A stretch of 64,000 nucleotides of DNA from Clostridium tagluense (GTDB lineage Bacteria; Bacillota; Clostridia; Clostridiales; Clostridiaceae), in NCBI RefSeq assembly GCF_003865095.1, contig NZ_BHYK01000011.1:1-64000 (forward strand), in the 5' to 3' direction. Of this stretch, positions 18,130 through 24,774 are shown piece by piece (position 1 is the stretch's first letter; every line of letters starts with the position of its first letter). Position numbers and translations under genes: made by a program. Under the pieces are notes generated by a model. The model did not search any database, was not told where the DNA came from, and was given only the letters and a program-made list of their open reading frames with translations.

Positions 18130-19257
18130 ATGAGCAAAGCAACCTGGTTAAATATTGGTGGGGCTTGGAAGCAAGCTAAAAACATATGGGTGAATGTTGG
18201 TGGAGTTTGGAAGCAAAAAATAATTCCAAAAGGAAATGTAAATGAGGTGTGGAAAGATTTTATATCATATATATATATAAAAGCAAATTTGGTATTGACA
18301 AAATACCCATTTAATGTATCTGTTAATATTCATACTACACCTGTCATGCAATCAAATTCTCTTTTCGCTGAAAAAGATGGCTTCTATTTAGATGGGAGTA
18401 TTCCAAGTGTGAGTGTAAATAGGGTACTAAGTAAATTTGATTCAAACGGAAATTATTTATATGCAATGTCTATATCCGATATGAAGGCAACAAGAATAGT
18501 TAAATCAAATCTATATTCAAACACTTATTATGTAGTTACAAACCAATGGGTAATATTAAAAGTATACGATTCGGGAATTAACCTTAATGAAGTGTCAAGA
18601 TGTCACTTGAGTAATTCATGTAACCTTTTTAAAATTGATGAAAATGATAATTTATATCTTACTTATGGAAGCAATATCCAAAAAATAAATAAGGATTATA
18701 CTGTCTTAAATACCTATACAGATATTGGTATTGTTAAACAGATGACTCAGGATGGATTATATGTTTATACAAATAATGAATATATAGCAAAAAGAAAATT
18801 GTCTGATAAATCAATTATATGGAGTATACCAAATAGCTATGCTGAAAAGATAGAAATAGACGAAAATGATAATATTTATGTTGTTGACAAACAAAATCCT
18901 CGTCCTCTAGTTATAAAAAAGTATACAAGCAACGGAGTTTTAGCATGGAGCACTCCTTTGGACGACCAGTCAATTGCAACAAGTACATCCTTAGACCGTT
19001 CATATCAAAAATATAATCTATACTACAATAAAGGTCTATTGTATTTAACTTGTACCTTAGACAGCCTTTTTAATTCAAGTATGAATAGTAGTAATTGCTT
19101 ATTAGCTTTTAACGCAGAAACAGGAAAACTTTTATTTGGAGATTTTGTTGCATCGTATGGAGGAGATGAAATTATTTCAGTATATGATAATATTTTATTT
19201 TGTTATAGTCAATATAATACACAATACCCAACACTTAAAAAATGGATATTATCTTAA
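18130..19257 (+). CDS. Putative receptor-binding protein with beta-propeller-like body
   Basis: Protein of 375 residues. The first 45 residues hold two short repeats of W-x-N-x-GG-x-WKQ, likely the attachment region. The remainder has repeating hydrophobic/aspartate patterns such as KFDSNGNYLYAM, KIDENDNLYLTY, EIDENDNIYVVDK and KYTSNGVLAWSTP. These resemble blades of a PQQ/WD-type propeller. Placed last among fibre genes, it is a good candidate for the host-binding tip. Assignment of the fold is an inference from the repeat pattern. Confidence 0.6.
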   Translation: MSKATWLNIGGAWKQAKNIWVNVGGVWKQKIIPKGNVNEVWKDFISYIYIKANLVLTKYPFNVSVNIHTTPVMQSNSLFAEKDGFYLDGSIPSVSVNRVLSKFDSNGNYLYAMSISDMKATRIVKSNLYSNTYYVVTNQWVILKVYDSGINLNEVSRCHLSNSCNLFKIDENDNLYLTYGSNIQKINKDYTVLNTYTDIGIVKQMTQDGLYVYTNNEYIAKRKLSDKSIIWSIPNSYAEKIEIDENDNIYVVDKQNPRPLVIKKYTSNGVLAWSTPLDDQSIATSTSLDRSYQKYNLYYNKGLLYLTCTLDSLFNSSMNSSNCLLAFNAETGKLLFGDFVASYGGDEIISVYDNILFCYSQYNTQYPTLKKWILS

Positions 19258-19276
19258 TGATGAGGAGGTTAAATAA

Positions 19277-19624
19277 ATGATATTTTTAGGCAATTTAACA
19301 AAAATTACAGATATAAAATATAAAATTGGGTTCATTCATTATATGCCCTTTGATGTAGTAAATGGAATGAACAAAACGCAAGAAGAATTAGAAAAAGATG
19401 GAATATTGGTAGACGATATCCCAGAAGCAAAACAAGTTGATAACAAAAATCCAATAATGTATGTTAATCCAAAAAATAAAGAAATATTTTATGAATATAT
19501 TTATATTTCGAAAACGCAAGAACAAGGAATAGAAAATAACATTCAAGATAGAATGAAAGCATTAGAGCAAAGCAACGCTGAAATGATGGCTATGATAGCG
19601 ACAATGGCAACACCTACAGTATAG
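19277..19624 (+). CDS. Small tail protein, XkdW-like
   Basis: Protein of 115 residues in the XkdW position after the fibres. Visible: DGILVDDIPEAKQV, IMYVNPKNKEIFYEYI, and a C-terminal coiled-coil-like helix (DRMKALEQSNAEMMAMIATM). The last piece is shared by many clostridial phage proteins that carry a bla-gene-like tail helix. Function is not established; probably fibre-associated. RBS GAGGAGGTTAAATA lies before the ATG. Confidence 0.6.
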   Translation: MIFLGNLTKITDIKYKIGFIHYMPFDVVNGMNKTQEELEKDGILVDDIPEAKQVDNKNPIMYVNPKNKEIFYEYIYISKTQEQGIENNIQDRMKALEQSNAEMMAMIATMATPTV

Positions 19625-19636
19625 GTGTTATTTTTA
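19609..19636 (+). terminator. Terminator overlapping XkdW-like stop
   Basis: Perfect 8-bp stem (AACACCTA against TAGGTGTT) with 5-nt loop, then ATTTTTAT. The stem contains the stop codon of the gene. Confidence 0.65.
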
Positions 19637-19676
19637 TGTCTAAAAAATAAAATATATAAGAGAAAGGATGATTAAT

Positions 19677-19847
19677 ATGTTTAAATTTAAAAAAGAAAGT
19701 GGCTGTGTAAAAGTATGGATTACTCTAATAGTTGGAGGTACTTATAAATTTGAGCAAGTACCAAAACTATTTAATTTAAGAGAAATGGTTGGGGAAGTAT
19801 TAAAAGACATGGGAGCAACAACAGAAGAACCGATTGCTACGACGTAG
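19677..19847 (+). CDS. XkdX-family small tail protein
   Basis: A 56-residue product from the ATG at 19677, preceded by AGAAAGGATG. It begins MFKFKKESGCVKVWITLIVG and ends ATTEEPIATT, with a FEQVPKLFNLREMV segment between. XkdX and similar proteins of about 50 residues close the fibre cluster in PBSX-like phages. No function is established. Confidence 0.65.
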   Translation: MFKFKKESGCVKVWITLIVGGTYKFEQVPKLFNLREMVGEVLKDMGATTEEPIATT

Positions 19848-19861
19848 TTTGAAATATGCTG

Positions 19862-19900
19862 AGATAAAGATTGGATGTCTCTAATCTTTATCTTTATTCT
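19862..19900 (+). terminator. Terminator after XkdX-like gene
   Basis: 11-bp stem (AGATAAAGATT against AATCTTTATCT) with a 10-nt loop, then TTATTCT. Confidence 0.65.
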
Positions 19901-20017
19901 AAATTATTGTACTATTACGGCAGAATCGTAACTATTAGTATATACTAGTGTAAAGCAAGCCACACAAACGGTCACAAGGGCTTTAAAACCACATAGGAAA
20001 ATATGACGACACAACTA

Positions 20018-20042
20018 AGACACCTAAGAGGGTGTCTTTTTA
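20018..20042 (+). terminator. Terminator before small phage ORF
   Basis: 7-bp stem (AGACACC against GGTGTCT) with a short AT-rich loop and TTTTTAATTTT tail. The 235-bp gap between the XkdX-like gene and the next ORF holds this and the previous terminator and nothing else I can identify. Confidence 0.7.
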
Positions 20043-20082
20043 ATTTTAAAAACATATTATGGAGGGAGGGTGGTGTGGTATC

Positions 20083-20235
20083 GTGAAGCAAATATTAGTA
20101 AATAAAACTAAAGAAGTTTTAAAGGAATTAATAGACTATTTAGATGGTAATAAATCAGAAAACGAGAAAAATTTTATCATAGGCGAATTGCTAGTGTTAG
20201 TAGAGTTATTGAAAGAAATAAAAGAGGACAAATAG
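20083..20235 (+). CDS. Small phage protein of unknown function
   Basis: A 50-residue, highly charged helical peptide from the GTG at 20083. The very strong GGAGGGAGGGTGG site lies upstream by about 10-20 nt. Sequence runs KQILVNKTKEVLKELIDYLD, then a mostly helical second half (GELLVLVELLKEIKEDK). It looks like a small two-helix cytoplasmic protein. I do not recognise it. Its stop lies inside a terminator stem. Confidence 0.5.
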   Translation: MKQILVNKTKEVLKELIDYLDGNKSENEKNFIIGELLVLVELLKEIKEDK

Positions 20236-20246
20236 TCCTCTTTTAT
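20220..20246. terminator. Bidirectional terminator between convergent genes
   Basis: 9-bp stem (AAAGAGGAC against GTCCTCTTT) with loop AAATA, A run on the left and TTTTATT on the right. It can serve both the small + strand ORF and the convergent minus-strand gene ending at 20249. Confidence 0.75.
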
Positions 20247-20248
20247 TA

Positions 20249-20902
20249 TTAATAATGATATCTAATTGTAAATATGGGGTCTTGATGTATTTCAAAACTA
20301 ACTACTTGCTTACCAACTAGGGCAATTGGAGCAATTTCTTCATTAGCAACGGTTTGTCCTTCAAAGTTTTTAGCATCAGTTATGGTAGGGTCAATTATAG
20401 CACCTATAGGAGAAACCAAAGTAACTTGAAGTTTACCACCAGCAGGATGTAATACTAATCCATCAAAAGGTAACAATACTTTAAAATCGAAGGTGTCTTT
20501 TGCCACTGGGTAAAGTCTATATTTATAAGAAATAATGTATCGACAATCGTTGTTTTCTAAAGCTTCTAGGGGGGTTATATGCATCGATGTTAGTAATAAG
20601 GCTTGTTCTATATCTTCTAATGTTCCTGCCATATTATTCGAATCAATGTTAGTTAGAAAATCAGATAAACCGTCTCGCAATTTACTTTTTAACATTGGAT
20701 ATATTGGAGTCGTACCATCTTTAATGAAATTAATTGCTTTTTGAGGTATGTCTTCAACATGAGGAATTGCCCATTCAAGCTCTGTAGGAATTGGAACATC
20801 AGTCTGAAGAAGAATAGTTACATGAGCTATATCGTACTCTAGTCCGTGTTTTGATGTGCCGTGAATAACAGCATTCAAATCTTGTAAAATAACATTTGGC
20901 AT
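20249..20902 (-). CDS. Unrecognised protein encoded against the phage operon
   Basis: Protein of 217 residues starting at an ATG with AGGAGCTGATTTATTA upstream. The sequence looks genuine: mixed alpha/beta, with EYDIAHVTILLQTDVPIPTE, DCRYIISYKYRLYPV, LLPFDGLVLHPAGGKLQVTL and FEIHQDPIFTIRYHY. There is no signal peptide or membrane segment. The C-terminal half is beta-rich and proline-containing. It is the only minus-strand gene within the phage late region and is framed by its own terminator and promoter region. It fits a lysogenic-conversion (moron) gene, but I cannot assign a function. Confidence 0.7.
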   Translation of the reverse strand: MPNVILQDLNAVIHGTSKHGLEYDIAHVTILLQTDVPIPTELEWAIPHVEDIPQKAINFIKDGTTPIYPMLKSKLRDGLSDFLTNIDSNNMAGTLEDIEQALLLTSMHITPLEALENNDCRYIISYKYRLYPVAKDTFDFKVLLPFDGLVLHPAGGKLQVTLVSPIGAIIDPTITDAKNFEGQTVANEEIAPIALVGKQVVSFEIHQDPIFTIRYHY

Positions 20903-21079
20903 TAATAAATCAGCTCCTAGTATTTTATTTATAATATAATTTTAAACAATATTACAAAAAATATTATATATAGCAATTATAGGACATAAAACTATATAAA
21001 TCAATGCTGTTTTTACAATATATTTTATAATTATACATTTTATAGTATAAAATCAATTAAAGAAAGGCAGGTGAAATTT

Positions 21080-21331
21080 ATGAACAGTGAAACTGTAGAA
21101 ATTAAGATAAATGAACATGAAGAAAAATTAGATAAACATGATTGTAGAATTATAAACTTAGAGAAAGATACAACCAAACAAGATACTCAAATCACTCAAT
21201 TGTGTAAAAGTATAGAAAAATTAACAAGCATGATAGAAAAAAAACTAGATAAAAGTGGAGATTATAAATGGATTATTGCTTCAATTTTGATGCCGATAAT
21301 CTTTTTTTTATGTTCAAAAATAATGGGTTAA
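21080..21331 (+). CDS. XhlA-type haemolysin/lysis accessory protein
   Basis: Protein of 83 residues from the ATG at 21080 (GGCAGGTG lies 7 nt before). It has a charged coiled coil (EHEEKLDKHDCRIINLEKDT, then ITQLCKSIEKLTSMIEKKL). A single C-terminal membrane helix follows (WIIASILMPIIFFLCSKIMG). This is the XhlA pattern; in PBSX, XhlA acts with the holin in host lysis. It opens the lysis cassette of XhlA, endolysin and holin. Confidence 0.85.
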   Translation: MNSETVEIKINEHEEKLDKHDCRIINLEKDTTKQDTQITQLCKSIEKLTSMIEKKLDKSGDYKWIIASILMPIIFFLCSKIMG

Positions 21332-21347
21332 GGAGGGAAAATATAAA

Positions 21348-22154
21348 ATGAGTAATAAAAGACCAGTAATGTATTTACAAAATGATGACCGATGGGGTTG
21401 GATAAGATATTCTTCAAGGGGAGATTCTAGTCAAACTATTGGTTCAAGTGGATGTGGAACAACTTCTATGGCTATGGTACTTGCAACTCTTGTAGATAGA
21501 AATATTACACCAAAAGAAACTTCAGCAGACGCTTTAGCGAATGGATATAGAACTGCTAATGAAGGGACAGATTGGAGTTATTTTGCCCATGTTGCTAAGA
21601 AATATAATTTAAGATTTAAACAAACAGAGAGTGTAAATGAAATGCTTGAAGCAGTTAAAAATGGTGCTTATGCAGTTTTAAGTATGCAACCACCGACATT
21701 TACTAGATATGGACATTTTATATGTGCATACGATTATGACGGTAATGTTGTGAGTGTTAATGACCCTGCAAGTATGGCAAGAACAAATCAAACATGGAAT
21801 CCTAGTGTATTCAGAAATGAATGTGGACAATGTTTTATATTTTATCCAAATAATGCAATTAGTACTTCACAAAAAAAATCTAGATATTGCGAATCATGGC
21901 AGATTTTTTATAATAAGATTACAGGCACAAAAGCCAAAATTAGTGAAGATGGATTCTACGGTACATCAACACAAAAGTCGTTGGATTTTCTTCTCACATA
22001 TATTAATAAAGGGAAAAAATATAAGTATTGCTATGAGTTCCAGCGTTGGTTTAATAAAATTACAGATACCTCTAAACCAATCAAAGAAGACGGTTATTGG
22101 GGTACAAATACAGAAAAAGCTTTCATAACTATGAATAACTTAGTTAAAGCATAA
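21348..22154 (+). CDS. Endolysin: C39-like peptidase with peptidoglycan-binding domain
   Basis: Lysis enzyme of 268 residues. The N-terminal catalytic domain (about 5-165) has a cysteine peptidase layout: SSGCGTTSMAM with Cys36, YGHFICAYDYD with His123, and VNDPAS with an Asn/Asp at 138-139. It most resembles peptidase C39-like 2 domains that cut peptide cross-bridges. The second half has two short repeats built around EDGFYGTSTQKSLDF and KEDGYWGTNTEKAF, typical of PG_binding_1 type wall binding. There is no signal peptide, so release depends on the holin encoded next. Confidence 0.85.
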   Translation: MSNKRPVMYLQNDDRWGWIRYSSRGDSSQTIGSSGCGTTSMAMVLATLVDRNITPKETSADALANGYRTANEGTDWSYFAHVAKKYNLRFKQTESVNEMLEAVKNGAYAVLSMQPPTFTRYGHFICAYDYDGNVVSVNDPASMARTNQTWNPSVFRNECGQCFIFYPNNAISTSQKKSRYCESWQIFYNKITGTKAKISEDGFYGTSTQKSLDFLLTYINKGKKYKYCYEFQRWFNKITDTSKPIKEDGYWGTNTEKAFITMNNLVKA

Positions 22155-22216
22155 ATAAAGTATGCAAAATGCTTACATATAAACAAATAATAAGAATTAA
22201 GGAGATGTATTTATAA

Positions 22217-22405
22217 GTGGAAATATTAAAAAATTTATTACAAGTCAAAAAAATAATGGCTTTATTATTCAGTATTGTATTTTCTATATTAAGTTTAAAA
22301 GGTATGATTAGTGCAGAGCAGTTTATAGTAGTGTTCTCTTGTGTTACTGGTTATTATTTTGGACAAAGTTCTGCAAGACAAGCAATTTCAGAAAACAATA
22401 AATAA
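22217..22405 (+). CDS. Putative phage holin
   Basis: Protein of 62 residues from a GTG, with GGAGATG about 10 nt upstream. It has two hydrophobic segments (KKIMALLFSIVFSILSLKGM and EQFIVVFSCVTGYYFG) and a polar C-terminus. Size, topology and its position after the endolysin gene fit a small class II-type holin that permeabilises the membrane. It is the last clear phage gene. Confidence 0.7.
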   Translation: MEILKNLLQVKKIMALLFSIVFSILSLKGMISAEQFIVVFSCVTGYYFGQSSARQAISENNK

Positions 22406-22410
22406 TAAGC

Positions 22411-22445
22411 AAGGTATAGGGATTTTTCCTTATACCCCTTTTTTT
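22411..22445 (+). terminator. Terminator of phage lysis cassette
   Basis: 10-bp stem (GGTATAGGGA against TCCTTATACC) with TTT loop and a long T run. It closes the late operon. Confidence 0.8.
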
Positions 22446-22602
22446 CTTTTTTGTATTTAGATTAAGGTATATAATAATGTGGATATAAAACTAAAGGTTG
22501 CTTTTTAAAAATAAATGGTTTATTATGTATACAATTAAACAAAAAATAAAAAGACTCATGTGGTCTATTTTAAATATTTTATGAAGAAATGGCTCAACCA
22601 TG

Positions 22603-22678
22603 CGATTTGTAGCGCAGTTGGTAGCGCGCATGAATGGGGTTCATGAGGTCGCAAGTTCAACTCTTGTCACTCAGACCA
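22603..22678 (+). tRNA. tRNA-Pro(GGG)-like sequence with broken acceptor stem
   Basis: A 76-nt sequence ending in CCA. It has an intact D arm (GCGC/GCGC with AGTTGGTA loop), a perfect anticodon stem CATGA/TCATG, and a loop ATGGGGT giving anticodon GGG. It has a sound T arm GCAAG/CTTGT with a canonical loop. The acceptor stem pairs at only 3 of 7 positions (CGATTTG against CACTCAG). It is probably a tRNA relic or a recombined attachment-site copy. A phage-borne tRNA with a corrupted 5' end is the alternative. A terminator follows directly. Confidence 0.6.
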
Positions 22679-22685
22679 TAGAAAT

Positions 22686-22719
22686 GCTTATAACTCAATG
22701 GGTTATGGGCTTTTTATTT
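22686..22719 (+). terminator. Terminator after tRNA-Pro-like sequence
   Basis: Stem with G-U pairs (GCTTATAACTC against GGGTTATGGGC) followed by TTTTTATTTTT. Its presence suggests the tRNA locus was once a transcription unit. Confidence 0.6.
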
Positions 22720-22921
22720 TTATGATAAAAAGTAAAAACTAAAGTTGGCGGCGGTTTGACGCCATGACTTAAAATTTAGTTTTAAATAGAGTGTGGAGTT
22801 TATCATTTGGATTTAGCTATAGATGGTAGACATTTAGGGGAAGCACCTATAACACTAATATCAGATACATTTGAAGGTTGTTTTTCACTTTTGATTTATA
22901 TAGTCGAAGAAAAAATATTAA

Positions 22922-22950
22922 TTGACATAAATCGACTGCTATGCTAATCT
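22922..22950 (+). promoter_or_regulatory. SigA-type promoter of the guanidine riboswitch-gdx unit
   Basis: TTGACA at 22922, 17-bp spacer, extended -10 TGC-TAATCT. The predicted start lies about 50 nt before the riboswitch. The 200 bp between the tRNA terminator and this promoter holds no gene I would defend. Confidence 0.6.
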
Positions 22951-23000
22951 AGATTAAGTTGCAACTTACAAATTAGAAATTACAAAAAAAAATATATAGT

Positions 23001-23093
23001 TTAGCTTTCTAGGGTTCCGCAGTTTATAACTAGCTGGTCCGAGAGAAGGCGCACAGGTAACTGTGTACACGGAAGGATAAAAGCCTGGGAGAT
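23001..23093 (+). ncRNA. Guanidine-I riboswitch (ykkC)
   Basis: The aptamer has all hallmark elements of the ykkC class: CTAGGGTTCCG near the 5' end, CTGGTCCGAGAGA, the ACACGGAAGGATAAAAGCC core, and GGGAGA at the 3' end. The class binds guanidinium and turns on expression of guanidine exporters or degradation enzymes. The SMR exporter immediately downstream is a classic regulon member. The aptamer 3' strand overlaps a terminator, indicating transcriptional control. Confidence 0.93.
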
Positions 23094-23122
23094 ATTTTAA
23101 TAATATTTCTTATGGCTTTTTT
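23079..23122 (+). terminator. Riboswitch-controlled terminator
   Basis: AAAAGCC and GAGATATT pair with AATATTTC and GGCTTTT, followed by a 7-T run. The 5' strand is shared with the aptamer core, so guanidine binding should prevent termination. Confidence 0.8.
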
Positions 23123-23200
23123 TATATTTTTATTTTCTTTAAATAAGCCATGAGATATTACTATAGTAATCTTAATTACTAATTTAGGGAGGTAAAGTTT

Positions 23201-23521
23201 ATGGAATGGATTTATTTAGTTATAGCAGGTTTTTTCGAAATAGGCTGGGCAATGGGGCTGAAGTATTCACAAGGATTTACAAAAATATTACCTAGTATAT
23301 TAACTGTTATAGGAATGGTTGCAAGTTTCTATTTTTTATCATTGTCTTTAAAAAGCTTACCACTAGGCAATGCATATGCAATTTGGACAGGTATAGGAAC
23401 TGTTGGCACTGTAATCTTAGGTATTATTTTATTTAAAGAACCGTTTAATGTGATGCGTATGATTTGTATTGTATTTATAGTTATTGGAATCGTTGGTCTA
23501 AAATTAATATCAATAGACTAA
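23201..23521 (+). CDS. gdx: Guanidinium exporter, SMR family (Gdx/SugE type)
   Basis: Dual-topology exporter of 106 residues with four membrane helices. It expels guanidinium in exchange for protons. The essential proton/substrate glutamate is Glu13 in AGFFEIGWAMGLKYSQGF, and the GNAYAIWTGIGTVGTVILG helix 3 motif is the Gdx version rather than the EmrE version. Length is full for the family. Start ATG follows GGGAGGTAAAGTTT. Control by the upstream guanidine-I riboswitch independently supports the substrate. Confidence 0.93.
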   Translation: MEWIYLVIAGFFEIGWAMGLKYSQGFTKILPSILTVIGMVASFYFLSLSLKSLPLGNAYAIWTGIGTVGTVILGIILFKEPFNVMRMICIVFIVIGIVGLKLISID

Positions 23522-23571
23522 TAATGGTAAAATATATAGCTGTCTCATTTTAATATGAAGGAGCAATTTTA

Positions 23572-23838
23572 ATGAAAAAGTTTGTTATTGAAGATGATTT
23601 TTGGACCCTATTTCCTAGTGCACGGATTGGAGTTGTTGTTTGTTATGGAATAGATAACACTATAAAAGATAAAGAAAAATATAAGGAAATGATTTCAAAT
23701 TCAGAAAAGGAAGCCTTAAAACATTTGAAGAATGCAGAATTCAGCAGTAACGAAGTTATAAAAGTATGGAGAGAGGCGTTTCAAAAATTTAAAACAAAGA
23801 AAGGTGCAAGGTCATCAATCGAGGCATTACCTTCCTAA
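23572..23838 (+). pseudogene. Truncated B3/4-domain protein
   Basis: 88 residues resembling the N-terminal third of B3/4-domain proteins (related to the editing module of PheT), which are normally about 220-240 residues. The text EDDFWTLFPSARIGVVVCYGID and VWREAFQKFKTKKGARSSIEAL is the typical beginning. The normal continuation after SIEAL is lost, and the frame ends PS-stop. No continuation is visible in other frames downstream, so this looks like a 3' truncation rather than a single frameshift. The intact family may deacylate small aminoacyl substrates; this copy is probably non-functional. Confidence 0.6.
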
Positions 23839-23991
23839 TATTTGTATATTTGCAACAAAATAATTGTAAAATTGTTATAATTTAATTTTGTAATTTATAT
23901 ACATAAAATACAGATGTGATACAATTACCATAAAGATTGCTCAAAAAAGTTTTTTTAAAAACTTATAAAAAATATGTTAGGAGAATTTATG

Positions 23992-24774
23992 ATGGTAGTT
24001 TTGAATGTAAATGATTTGACAAAGGTTTATAACAGCAAAAAAAATATTAGTAAAACAAATGCACTTAATGGCATTAATCTAAAAATAGAACAGGGTGAAT
24101 TTGTGGGTATAATGGGTCCATCAGGAAGTGGAAAAACTACACTTTTAAATATACTTAGCGGGATAGATAATGCAACTTCAGGAAAAATAGAAATTTTAGG
24201 AGAAGATATCAATAAAATGTCTAAAAATTCGATGACCTTATTTAGACGTAATAATTTGGGTTATGTATTTCAGGAATTTAATTTGTTAGATAGTTTAACT
24301 ATTGAAGAAAATATTATGTTACCATTAAGCTTTTGTTGTGAAAATTTGGAAGAATTAAATGAAAAGGTAAAGAATATTATGAGTATGCTTGATATTGAAA
24401 GTATCAAAAATCAATATCCTTACTCGGTTTCAGGAGGGGAACAACAAAGAACTGCTATTGGTAGAGCAATAATAAATAACCCTAATGTTATATTTGCAGA
24501 TGAGCCTACTGGAAATCTAGATTCGAAATCTTCTAATATTGTAATGCAGTATTTTGAAAAACTAAATATTTTAAAAAAGAACACAATAGTAGTTGTAACT
24601 CATGATCCATTTACAGCAAGTTATTGTAATAGAATAATTTTTATTAAAGATGGGTTGGTTAATTCAGAAATAACAAAGAGTGGTACTAATAGAAAAAGAT
24701 TTTTTGGACAAATAATGGAGAACCTTACTGTTTTGGGAGGGGATGATGATGAATTTTCAACAGATTTCTTTTAG
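23992..24774 (+). CDS. Bce-type ABC transporter ATP-binding protein
   Basis: ATPase of about 260 residues with Walker A GPSGSGKTT, signature VSGGEQQR and Walker B VIFADEPTGNLD, a typical MacB/BceA layout. The ATG at 23992 follows AGGAGAATTTATG; the ATG at 23989 is also possible. It pairs with the FtsX-like permease that overlaps its 3' end. The family exports or detaches cell-wall-active peptides such as bacitracin. The C-terminal extension is short. Unusually, no BceRS-type two-component genes adjoin. Confidence 0.9.
   Translation: MVVLNVNDLTKVYNSKKNISKTNALNGINLKIEQGEFVGIMGPSGSGKTTLLNILSGIDNATSGKIEILGEDINKMSKNSMTLFRRNNLGYVFQEFNLLDSLTIEENIMLPLSFCCENLEELNEKVKNIMSMLDIESIKNQYPYSVSGGEQQRTAIGRAIINNPNVIFADEPTGNLDSKSSNIVMQYFEKLNILKKNTIVVVTHDPFTASYCNRIIFIKDGLVNSEITKSGTNRKRFFGQIMENLTVLGGDDDEFSTDFF

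Noticed and set aside
1049-22405. Phage region as a phage tail-like bacteriocin
   Set aside because: Terminase, portal, protease and capsid genes are all present, so it derives from a complete phage rather than a dedicated tailocin.
22807-22947. Open frame of 46 codons from a TTG before the guanidine riboswitch
   Set aside because: Weak start and no family; it overlaps the promoter of the gdx unit and is probably chance or a gene fragment.
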